Shown: positions 1 to 7,055 of the stretch, piece by piece
Position numbering within the stretch: the stretch's first letter is position 1
How the letters are laid out: every line of letters starts with the position of its first letter
From: Roseateles koreensis
GTDB taxonomy: Bacteria > Pseudomonadota > Gammaproteobacteria > Burkholderiales > Burkholderiaceae_C
Assembly (NCBI RefSeq): GCF_028595305.1
Contig: NZ_JAQQXS010000011.1
Span: 1-64,000, forward strand
Length of the DNA stretch: 64,000 bases
Reading direction: 5' to 3'
Notes under the pieces: generated by a model
Told to the model about the DNA's origin: nothing
Seen by the model: only the letters and a program-made list of their open reading frames with translations
The model's database searches: none
Translations under genes and position numbers: made by a program

Positions 1-1970
1 ACGCCAAACCCCAGCCGCTCACCGTCGCCAGCCCCGCCGGCCTGAACGCCCCCGACCTGCAAGCCGAGCATCTGCTGGACTTCGATCTGCAATACACCCA
101 AACCCCGCAAACCGCCAGCCTGTGGGCCTACAACTACCGCGACCAAGGCCGCCAGCTGCGCAGCAGCATCGATGCGCCGTCCTCAAGGTCTGCAAGGTCT
201 GCAACCTCCGCAACCTCCGCAACCTCCGCAACAGGCGCCCCCCATCTGCGCTGGGAAGAACCCGCCCCAGGCGCCGACGCCCTCAGCTTCCAGGGCAACC
301 ACACCGCAGGCATCCAGGCCTGGCTGGACGGCCAAGCCCGCCGCCTCGCGCAAACCCATCGGCAACAAAGCCACAGCCTCACCGCCAGCAGCAACGCCGC
401 CGGCCTGTGGCGCTGCGGCCAGGCCATCAACCTGGACTTGAGCCAAGCCGCGCCCGGGGCGGACAGCCGCTGGCTGCTCACCCACATCGAAGCCGGCAGC
501 CATCTGGGGCCCTGGCTGGAGGCTGAAGAAGGGGATGCCGCCACAGACATAACGCACCAAGCCTACGTCCACTTTGATGCCTGCCCCCTGAGCACCTGGG
601 TGCAACACGGCTGGATGCCGGCCACCCTGGCCACCGCCCCGCTGGACCTCGAACACGCCCGCATCGGCGCCACCCCCGGGGCCGTCTACGCCCATATCGA
701 CCCCCACGGCCGCTATCAAATCGAGATCAATGCCGATACCGCCGATACCGCCGATACCGCCGGCGCCGCCAAAGGGGCCACCAGCCGCCCCGTGCGCCAC
801 ATCCGCAGCCATGCCGGGCCCGACTACGGCTGGCACCTGCCCCTGCACGAAGCCACCGAAGTGCTCGTGGCCTACCACGCCGGCTACGCTGACACCCCCA
901 TGATCGCCCGCGCCCTGCACAACAGCAGCCAACCCGACCTCGTCACCGGCCGCAACGCCAGCCGCAACATCCTCAGAACCTGGGCCAATAACAAATTCAG
1001 GCTCGAAGACCGGCAAAACGCAGAACACATCAAGTTCAGCACCGAATACGGCCTGAGCCAAGCCAACCTCGGTCACCACGTCAACGCCGAGCGCCAGCCA
1101 CGCGGTGAAGGCTTTGAGCTCAGAACCGAGCACTGGGGCACGCTCAGAGCCGCCCAAGGCCTGCTGCTCAGCACCTTCGCCGGCCAGCCACGCAGCACGG
1201 TCAGCGGCACCTTGTCACCCGCCCATCCCGCTCATCCCGCTCACCAGCTCTACAACCCCGGCGCCGCCGACGTGCAAGGCGCACAAGCCATGGCCGAGCA
1301 ACGCAGCGAGGCCAACGCCCAAGTCGGCCTGGGGCCCCTCGCCGCCCTGCCAGCCAGCCGCCAACTCAGCGACCAAACCCCCAACATCAGCGCAGCCCTC
1401 ATCCACGCCGCCAGCGCCGAACACCTGCTCCTGCTCAGCCCCGGCCCGCAAGTGCTGGCCGCGCAAAACATCGCATTCGCAGCCCAAGGCCAACTCGACC
1501 TCGCCAGCGCCGAGCCAATCCGCCTCTACGCCAAAACCGGCATCACCTGGCACACCGAAGGCGAGTCCAAAGCCAGCCTCAACAGCCGAGGCAAAGGCGG
1601 CAGCCGCACCGACATCATCAGCCAAGGCAACGATCAAACCCAGGTGCAGGGCGGTGCCGCTCACTACCTCGCCCAGCAAGACCTCATCCTCGAATTCCGT
1701 GGCCAACACGCCGTGTTCAGCACCCAAGGCGTCATGCTGGAGTTGACGCAAGCCGGCACCCTGACCCTCACCGCCAACACCGACATCGTGGTGGAGGCCA
1801 GCAGCCATGAGATTGGCGGGGCGAAGGATTGGGGGAGTGGCTCGGGCAGCGCGGCGGCGGGGGCTTTGAGTTACTGGGGCAAGATGGATGTGAAGGATGT
1901 TTGTGTGGAGTGTTTGAAGGCCAGAGCCCTTCACCGGAGCGCGTTTATCAGCTTGGGAGATGGCGCGTGA
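1..1970 (+). CDS. vgrG: VgrG spike protein, N-terminus outside the window
   Basis: The frame is open from the first bases of the window, so the gene begins to the left and only about 655 C-terminal residues are seen. It carries the VgrG core: a GPYAG-like region (residues HAGPDYGWHLPLHE) and the NASRNILRTW and NKFRLEDRQ segments, which recur in the second VgrG at 20683. The DUF2345-type beta region follows. VgrG trimers form the tip of the T6SS tube and carry effectors. No toxic C-terminal domain is seen, so cargo is probably non-covalent, loaded by the DUF4123 protein encoded next. The stop overlaps that gene's GTG (GTGA at 1967-1970). Three in-frame 9-bp tandem repeats are embedded in the coding sequence. 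Confidence 0.9.
   Translation, partial: AKPQPLTVASPAGLNAPDLQAEHLLDFDLQYTQTPQTASLWAYNYRDQGRQLRSSIDAPSSRSARSATSATSATSATGAPHLRWEEPAPGADALSFQGNHTAGIQAWLDGQARRLAQTHRQQSHSLTASSNAAGLWRCGQAINLDLSQAAPGADSRWLLTHIEAGSHLGPWLEAEEGDAATDITHQAYVHFDACPLSTWVQHGWMPATLATAPLDLEHARIGATPGAVYAHIDPHGRYQIEINADTADTADTAGAAKGATSRPVRHIRSHAGPDYGWHLPLHEATEVLVAYHAGYADTPMIARALHNSSQPDLVTGRNASRNILRTWANNKFRLEDRQNAEHIKFSTEYGLSQANLGHHVNAERQPRGEGFELRTEHWGTLRAAQGLLLSTFAGQPRSTVSGTLSPAHPAHPAHQLYNPGAADVQGAQAMAEQRSEANAQVGLGPLAALPASRQLSDQTPNISAALIHAASAEHLLLLSPGPQVLAAQNIAFAAQGQLDLASAEPIRLYAKTGITWHTEGESKASLNSRGKGGSRTDIISQGNDQTQVQGGAAHYLAQQDLILEFRGQHAVFSTQGVMLELTQAGTLTLTANTDIVVEASSHEIGGAKDWGSGSGSAAAGALSYWGKMDVKDVCVECLKARALHRSAFISLGDGA
186..230 (+). 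repeat. Five 9-bp tandem units inside vgrG
   Basis: Two copies of AGGTCTGCA are followed by three of ACCTCCGCA. In the VgrG frame they encode an Arg/Thr-Ser-Ala linker. The unit is three codons, so copy-number change would not break the frame. Confidence 0.85.
732..758 (+). repeat. Three perfect 9-bp tandem units inside vgrG
   Basis: GCCGATACC is repeated three times without a mismatch and encodes Ala-Asp-Thr triplets in VgrG. Confidence 0.85.
1218..1244 (+). repeat. Three 9-bp tandem units inside vgrG
   Basis: Units CCCGCCCAT, CCCGCTCAT and CCCGCTCAC encode Pro-Ala-His triplets in the VgrG frame. This is the third three-codon repeat in the same gene. Confidence 0.8.
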
Positions 1971-2899
1971 ACGACTGGAGCCCTAAATTTCTGCGCGAGT
2001 GGGCGCAGCTACAACAGGAGCACCCGGGTGTTCGTCTGTATGCCTTGGTCGACGCGGCACAAGACCCCCGCGTCTATCCTGGGCTTGTGGACGAGGCCGT
2101 CGACAGCTGCCTTTTTGCCGAGCACATCGGCGATGAAATCAGCCGCAATGGCCCGCATCTCGTCTCAGTGCCGCTGGCCGGCCCGCATGGCCTGCGAGAA
2201 GATTCGCCATACTGGGTTTTGATCAATCAGTTGGCTACCCTGAAGCCCTGCATCCAATTGATGGCCAGTGATTGGGCTTACGCAGAGCTGCTCACCGCCC
2301 TGCGGCAAGCCAGCCAGGTGCGCTTGCCCGATGGCGACGAGATGGTTCTTGCGCTGTGGGACCCCGCCATCTTGGCAACCTTGGTCGCTTGCGCGGAAGA
2401 CACCAGCCTTCATGTGCCGGGACCGGCCCTGACTCGCCGGCAAATCCATGCGCTGCTCAGGCCGGTGCGGGCGTGGTGGTACTGGAACCGTCATGGCCTT
2501 CTATTGCGCTTGAACATCCCCCCAGTCACGCAAATTGCCGCGCCTGATGCGGCCCTAACTCCGGGAACTGACTCAGCCCCCTTTCATCTGGCCCAGGTGC
2601 AGGTGGACATGTTGGTGGAGGCCAGCGTCCCCGACCATTTGCTACAGCATCTGCGCATCAATCACCCGCAACTGCTGCATTCAATACCCGAAAGTCAGCA
2701 CTACTCGCAGATGGAATTGCATCTGCGTGAGGCCAGGCAGCATGGTCTGCGCGGCATGCGCGACTTGCTGAATTTCATCTGCGCGGCCCTGATCTTTGGC
2801 CCCCGCTTTGACAGCGACCCCGCCGTGTTGAGTGTGCTCGCTCAAGTGCGCAACAAGACGCTCACGATGAGCGAAGCCATGCAAGCCTTTCCCTCATGA
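1967..2899 (+). CDS. DUF4123 effector-loading adaptor (Tap/TEC-like)
   Basis: I start this 310-residue protein at the GTG overlapping the vgrG stop, because a GGGAGA Shine-Dalgarno sits 6 bases upstream and the fold begins directly after it. The N-terminal part matches DUF4123: RLYALVDAAQDP near the start, and a later segment with DGDEMVLALWDPAIL, the usual adaptor core (DPRVL-type). DUF4123 proteins bind an effector and the VgrG tip and help load cargo; they are not part of the fired needle. The position between vgrG and the lipase module fits an adaptor for the Tle1 lipase at 5196. The C-terminal third is less conserved and probably specifies cargo. Its stop overlaps the first lipoprotein start (ATGA). 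Confidence 0.8.
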   Translation: MNDWSPKFLREWAQLQQEHPGVRLYALVDAAQDPRVYPGLVDEAVDSCLFAEHIGDEISRNGPHLVSVPLAGPHGLREDSPYWVLINQLATLKPCIQLMASDWAYAELLTALRQASQVRLPDGDEMVLALWDPAILATLVACAEDTSLHVPGPALTRRQIHALLRPVRAWWYWNRHGLLLRLNIPPVTQIAAPDAALTPGTDSAPFHLAQVQVDMLVEASVPDHLLQHLRINHPQLLHSIPESQHYSQMELHLREARQHGLRGMRDLLNFICAALIFGPRFDSDPAVLSVLAQVRNKTLTMSEAMQAFPS

Positions 2900-3441
2900 A
2901 CATCTCACCCCAAAACCGTCGGTCCGCCCGCAGAGCCTGCTTATTGCGCATCGCCTCACTCGCCTTGCTGCCGGCTCTGCAGGCCTGCAAACCCGGTCAG
3001 GCTCCCAACAATCCAGGGACTTTGGGTATTCCATTCAAGCAAGGGGACAAGATGAAAGTTGCGTTGGATGTCGTCACGATCGACTACTACAAACGCCCGT
3101 TCTTTGAGCTAACGATCAATGGAATAGAGGTTGGACTCGGTGGCCACCTGAAGCCACGAACAACACCCGTCAGTGGTTTCGGTGTGATAACAGCTGTGCC
3201 AATCACGCTCGGCCCGCAAACCATCACCTGGCGCTTGGATGGGCCCGAAGGCATGGCCCGCAACGGCGAAACCGTGCAGTGCAAAAACACACCTCAGTTG
3301 GACAAGATTCCAGCTGGTCACCAGATCCTGATTATTTACCTCTATCCGGACGATACGGTAGACCTGCAAACCTCCACAGGCGGTGTGTATGACAGCGCAC
3401 GGGGGCTGGAAATACTGGAGGAGAACCGCCGTGGCCAATAA
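2896..3441 (+). CDS. Lipoprotein A1, candidate immunity protein to the Tle1 lipase
   Basis: This 181-residue protein has an Arg-rich N-terminus, a hydrophobic stretch and a lipobox LQAC, so it should be a lipid-anchored periplasmic protein. The mature part contains the segments GPQTITWRLDGPEG, MARNGETV and YPDDT, shared by all four tandem copies. I do not recognise a named domain with certainty. Tle phospholipase effectors act in the periplasm and are usually encoded beside lipoprotein immunity proteins, so immunity to the lipase at 5196 is the best inference. ATGA overlap with the DUF4123 gene implies translational coupling. The gene is almost identical to copy A2 at 4049 from codon 29 onward. 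Confidence 0.75.
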   Translation: MNISPQNRRSARRACLLRIASLALLPALQACKPGQAPNNPGTLGIPFKQGDKMKVALDVVTIDYYKRPFFELTINGIEVGLGGHLKPRTTPVSGFGVITAVPITLGPQTITWRLDGPEGMARNGETVQCKNTPQLDKIPAGHQILIIYLYPDDTVDLQTSTGGVYDSARGLEILEENRRGQ

Positions 3442-3508
3442 AGACATTGCGGAGGCAAACGCCGGGACTTGTGATGTAGGCGCGAATATCAAGGTCATCG
3501 CCCAATGA
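3431..3508 (+). pseudogene. 25-codon stub resembling the start of the Tle1 lipase gene
   Basis: After a GGAGGAG ribosome-binding site a GTG opens a 25-codon frame overlapping the end of lipoprotein A1 by 11 bases and ending in ATGA at the start of lipoprotein B1. The peptide (ANAGTCDVGA in the middle, AQ at the end) aligns with the first 25 residues of the lipase (ANARNCNVGA, AAQ). The Shine-Dalgarno, GTG and stop-overlap geometry are the same as at the true lipase start at 5196. I read it as the remnant of a lost effector copy, possibly kept as a coupling leader. Confidence 0.6.
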
Positions 3509-4047
3509 CTACATCTACGTTTTATTGTCAATCCTCACTCCGTGGCTGTTTGCTGCGCTTGACCTCTTTCATGCTGCTGCTTGCTTTGCAAGCATGCACG
3601 CCCGATCAGGTAGGCAGCAACTCCGTAAGCTTAGGTACTCCCATGAAACAAGGAGCCCAAATGAAAGCGCTGATGAATCTCACGGTTGTGAGTTACCACG
3701 ACCGGGAAATTTTCGATGTACTCATTAACGGCAAATATGCCGGCCTGGGCAGCGGTATGCGATCAGAACCGCTCAGTGGATACGGAACTCAAATTGGCGT
3801 GCCAATGACTTTCGGCCCCCAAACCATCACTTGGCGCTTGGATGGTCCCGAAGGCATGGCCCGAAACGGCGAAACCGTCGTGAGCAAGAACACGCCAATT
3901 TTTGAGTCCATTCCCAAAGGACACAACACATTGACCGTTTATGTGTATCCAGATGACACGACAGAGTTAGTGACCTCAAAGGACACCGTTGAGGACAGCG
4001 CCAGGGGATTGGCAATTATTCGGGAGCGACGCCGTGCCAAACAATGA
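3505..4047 (+). CDS. Lipoprotein B1, candidate Tle1 immunity paralogue
   Basis: This 180-residue lipoprotein (lipobox LQAC) is a diverged paralogue of A1. It shares the GPQTITWRLDGPEG core and YPDDT motif but has its own central segment (IFDVLINGKYAGLG). It starts at ATG 3505, coupled to the stop of the 25-codon stub. Its stop lies a few bases before the third copy. It is probably a periplasmic immunity protein with specificity different from the A copies; whether it protects against the present lipase or a lost variant cannot be told. Confidence 0.7.
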   Translation: MTTSTFYCQSSLRGCLLRLTSFMLLLALQACTPDQVGSNSVSLGTPMKQGAQMKALMNLTVVSYHDREIFDVLINGKYAGLGSGMRSEPLSGYGTQIGVPMTFGPQTITWRLDGPEGMARNGETVVSKNTPIFESIPKGHNTLTVYVYPDDTTELVTSKDTVEDSARGLAIIRERRRAKQ

Positions 4048-4048
4048 C

Positions 4049-4594
4049 ATGCAGGCGATAAGCGTTATCGCCCACTCCACACGCCGAACCTGTTTGCAAC
4101 GTTTGGCCTCGCTCATGCTATTGCCGGCTCCGCAGGCCTGCAAACCCGGTCAGGCTCCCAACAATCCAGGGAATTTGGGCATTCCATTCAAGCAAGGGGA
4201 CACGATGAAAGTTGCGATGGATGTCGTCACGATCGACTACTACAAACGCCCATTCTTTGAGCTGACGATCAATGGAATAGAGGTTGGACTCGGTGGCCAC
4301 CTGAAACCACGAACAACACCCGTCAGTGGTTTCGGTGTGATAACAGCTGTGCCAATCACGCTCGGCCCGCAAACCATCACCTGGCGCTTGGATGGGCCCG
4401 AAGGCATGGCCCGCAACGGCGAAACCGTGCAGTGCAAAAACACACCTCAGTTGGACAAGATTCCAGCTGGTCACCAGATCCTGATTATTTACCTCTATCC
4501 GGACGATACGGTAGACCTGCAAACCTCCACAGGCGGTGTGTATGACAGCGCACGGGGGCTGGAAATACTGGAGGAGAACCGCCGTGGCCAATAA
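4049..4594 (+). CDS. Lipoprotein A2, near-identical duplicate of A1 with altered lipobox
   Basis: The protein is 181 residues from ATG 4049 and nearly identical to A1 after residue 28. An in-frame GTG at 4034 would add five residues (PNND-like) that resemble the lipase-start stubs, so the true start is uncertain. The signal region reads APQAC where A1 has ALQAC: a single T-to-C change replaces the Leu at -3 of the lipobox with Pro, which is outside the lipobox consensus and may prevent lipid modification. The gene is offset from A1 by exactly 1153 bp, as is its neighbour B2 from B1. Confidence 0.7.
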   Translation: MQAISVIAHSTRRTCLQRLASLMLLPAPQACKPGQAPNNPGNLGIPFKQGDTMKVAMDVVTIDYYKRPFFELTINGIEVGLGGHLKPRTTPVSGFGVITAVPITLGPQTITWRLDGPEGMARNGETVQCKNTPQLDKIPAGHQILIIYLYPDDTVDLQTSTGGVYDSARGLEILEENRRGQ

Positions 4595-4661
4595 AGACAT
4601 TGCGGAGGCAAACGCCGGGACTTGTGATGTAGGCGCGAATATCAAGGTCATCGCCCAATGA
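4584..4661 (+). pseudogene. Second 25-codon stub of the Tle1 lipase start
   Basis: This is an identical copy, 1153 bp downstream, of the stub at 3431, with the same ribosome-binding site, GTG, 25 codons and ATGA junction into lipoprotein B2. The identity shows it was duplicated together with the flanking lipoprotein genes. Confidence 0.6.
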
Positions 4662-5206
4662 CTACATCTACGTCTTATCGTCGCTCTTCACGCCGGACTT
4701 GTCTGCTGCGCTTGACTTCCTGCATGTTATTGCCGGTATTGCAAGCTTGTAAGCCCGGTCAGGCTCCCAACAATCCAGGGAATTTGGGTATTCCATTCAA
4801 GCAAGGAGACAAGATGAAAGTTGCGTTGGATGTCATTTTGGTCAGCTACTACACGCGCGCCATTTTTGATGTGTTCATGAACGGCGCATGGATAGGCGAC
4901 GGCGGTGTTGGCAAGAAACTTCGGTCCACGCCCTTGAGTAGTTATGGAATCAACGCGGGCATGACCATTTCTCTAGGGCACCAAACCATCACCTGGCGCT
5001 TGGATGGGCCCGAAGGCATGGCCCGCAACGGCGAGACGGTGCAGTGCGAAAACACACCAAGGCTAGATTCAGTGCCGCCCGGTCATCAAATCTTGATCGT
5101 CTATATCTACCCGGATGACACGGCAGAGTTGGCAACATCTGACGGGCCAGTCAGGGACAGCACGCGTGGATTGAGTATCTTGGAGGAGCGTAATCGTGAG
5201 CACTGA
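4658..5206 (+). CDS. Lipoprotein B2, mosaic candidate Tle1 immunity protein
   Basis: This 182-residue lipoprotein (lipobox LQAC) occupies the B position of the second unit and directly precedes the lipase. Just after the lipobox it carries the A-type sequence (KPGQAPNNPGNLGIPFKQGD), whereas the centre (YYTRAIFDVFMNGAW) is B-like. The gene is therefore a mosaic, best explained by gene conversion. The stop overlaps the lipase GTG start by 11 bases, so effector and this copy are translationally coupled. By position it is the most likely cognate immunity protein. Confidence 0.72.
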   Translation: MTTSTSYRRSSRRTCLLRLTSCMLLPVLQACKPGQAPNNPGNLGIPFKQGDKMKVALDVILVSYYTRAIFDVFMNGAWIGDGGVGKKLRSTPLSSYGINAGMTISLGHQTITWRLDGPEGMARNGETVQCENTPRLDSVPPGHQILIVYIYPDDTAELATSDGPVRDSTRGLSILEERNREH

Positions 5207-7055
5207 AACCAGTGTCGCTAATGCTAGAAATTGCAACGTTGGCGCCGGCCCCCTCACAGCGGCGCAGGATTGCAACAGTGTCCTTCACATCATCCTGTTC
5301 TTTGACGGCACAGGTAACAACGATGAGGCCGACACATCCACCAAGCGTTGGAGCAATATCGCGAGAATTTATCGCTCAGCACGACAGCTCGCTGATGTCA
5401 CTGGTGACCCCAATGTTTTCCCCATCTACGTGCCGGGCGTAGGCACCACCTTCAATGGCGAGGCGGCAAACTGGATTGATCGGAAGCTGCAAGTCTTTGA
5501 GGACAAGGTCACGGGCAATGCAGTGGGTGGGGGTGGGGATAGGCGGCAAGACTTTGCGATGGACAGGGTCAACGACCGCCTCAAGCAACTGCTGCTGGAC
5601 AACGCCAAAACCCTGGGCGGCGACCTCAAAGCCTATGCCGATCAAGGGCATGACAAAGGCTTTGCCGACTTGGCCCAAGCGCTGGCCGGGCGGCGATTGA
5701 TCAAGATGATCAATGTGTCCATCTTCGGCTTCTCACGTGGGGCCTCTTTGGCACGCGCCTTCAGCAACCGCCTGGTGAATGCCTGCAAGAAAAATGGCGA
5801 CCAGCTGCTTTATGAAGGCCACCCGCTGACCTTGAAGTTCATGGGTTTGTTCGACACCGTGGCGTCCTTTGGCGTGCCAGCGGCCAACGTGCAGCTGCCT
5901 TGGATGGAGCGCGACTTACGGGTCCCCCCGCAGGTGAAGCGCTGCGTCCACTACATCGCCGCGCATGAGTTGCGCTTTTCCTTCCCGGTGGACTTGATCC
6001 GCCGGCACGGCAAGCTGCAGGACAACTGGGAGGAAACGGTTTACCCAGGCGTTCATTCCGATGTTGGCGGGGGGTATGAACCCATTGAACAAGGCGCAGG
6101 CAATAACTATGCGCGCATCCCCATGAACGACATGATCAGCGATGCCCGGGCCGAGGGTGTACGCTTGTATGCCAGCGAGGAGATCAAAGGCTTTGCGAAT
6201 GCGCTTTACAAGGAGCGCTTTGAAACCCTGCCCGCCACCCAGGCCGCCTATCAGGCCTATATGGCGCAAGTTTCCACAAAGAAGGGCCGGGTGGAAGACT
6301 GCGTCAAGGCTCATATGACGCTGTACTACCGGGCTTACGGCACCATGCACAGACAACATCGTGTGGGGCCAGGTGACCGGGATCGGCAGACCTCACTGGC
6401 CAAGCGTGTGCTGGGCAGCCAGGGCATGGCCTGGGAGGTGGCGCAGTACCGGGGCAAGACGGCGATATCTTCGGTGGTGCTGGGTGGGCACACAGGCGTG
6501 CAATACGCCATCTCGGTTAACGCCGAGACCTGGCGATTACAGGCTTGGGATCAGGACGCCAACAACGCCGTGGTCACATTTTTTGATCAGTTTGTGCATG
6601 ACTCCAAGGCTGGGTTTCTCAACAACGCGGAGCCGTTCAGCTACTTTCAGCCACGCGGCATGGCGGAGTCTTCTCGCAGCGTGAGCCAAGTGGCGGGAGA
6701 TTGGATTCATGACGCAAGCAGCACTGTTGAGCATGCGGCAGTGGCCACTGCCAAGAAGGCGGATGACGTCGTCAGCGCAGCAGAGAAAAAAGTCAGTGAC
6801 ACCGCATCGACCGTTGCAAAAAAAGCCGAATCGGCCTACGACTCCGGAAAAGAAAAGGTCATTGACACCGCCCGTTCGATCGAACAAAAGGGCAGCCAAG
6901 CCGTTGCGGCAGGTAAGCAGGCAGTGTCTAGCGCAATGCACTCCTTGGAGCAGGGCGCAAAAGCCGCAGCGGATGCGGGCGGCAAGGCGGTAGATAGCGG
7001 CCTCAATGCAGTTGAACAGGCCTGGGCGGCAAGCCGAGCAGCGCTGGGCTTTTGA
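5196..7055 (+). CDS. Tle1-type (DUF2235) T6SS phospholipase effector
   Basis: A GTG start after GGAGGAG gives 619 residues. The N-terminal two thirds are an alpha/beta hydrolase of the DUF2235/Tle1 family: HIILFFDGTGNN at residues 31-42, the nucleophile elbow GFSRGAS at 178-184 with Ser180, GLFDTV with Asp220, and VHSDVGGGY with His287, which together can supply a Ser-Asp-His triad. Tle1 enzymes hydrolyse membrane phospholipids in the target cell periplasm. Residues from about 505 to 615 form an unusual Ala/Lys-rich amphipathic tail with repeated AAEKK, TAxxxAKKAE and AAxxAGGKAV-like units, resembling LEA-type helices. The gene lies between candidate immunity lipoproteins and a second DUF4123 gene, and overlaps that gene by TTGA. 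Confidence 0.88.
   Translation: MSTETSVANARNCNVGAGPLTAAQDCNSVLHIILFFDGTGNNDEADTSTKRWSNIARIYRSARQLADVTGDPNVFPIYVPGVGTTFNGEAANWIDRKLQVFEDKVTGNAVGGGGDRRQDFAMDRVNDRLKQLLLDNAKTLGGDLKAYADQGHDKGFADLAQALAGRRLIKMINVSIFGFSRGASLARAFSNRLVNACKKNGDQLLYEGHPLTLKFMGLFDTVASFGVPAANVQLPWMERDLRVPPQVKRCVHYIAAHELRFSFPVDLIRRHGKLQDNWEETVYPGVHSDVGGGYEPIEQGAGNNYARIPMNDMISDARAEGVRLYASEEIKGFANALYKERFETLPATQAAYQAYMAQVSTKKGRVEDCVKAHMTLYYRAYGTMHRQHRVGPGDRDRQTSLAKRVLGSQGMAWEVAQYRGKTAISSVVLGGHTGVQYAISVNAETWRLQAWDQDANNAVVTFFDQFVHDSKAGFLNNAEPFSYFQPRGMAESSRSVSQVAGDWIHDASSTVEHAAVATAKKADDVVSAAEKKVSDTASTVAKKAESAYDSGKEKVIDTARSIEQKGSQAVAAGKQAVSSAMHSLEQGAKAAADAGGKAVDSGLNAVEQAWAASRAALGF

Larger units (their letters stand above)
2980..4675 (+). 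repeat. 1153-bp tandem duplication of the lipoprotein A/B unit
   Basis: Sequence from about 2980 to 3522 recurs almost unchanged at 4133 to 4675. The offset of 1153 bp is the same at the A gene cores, the A stops (3441/4594), the stubs (3431/4584) and the B starts (3505/4658). Outside this core the two units have diverged, so either the duplication is old with later homogenisation, or the start of unit two was exchanged. Confidence 0.85.

Noticed and set aside
186-758. The vgrG repeats as a CRISPR-like array
   Set aside because: Units are contiguous 9-mers without spacers, in frame within a protein.
183-1157. A 324-codon antisense frame over vgrG
   Set aside because: High-GC shadow; its Gly-rich tail only mirrors the tandem repeats.
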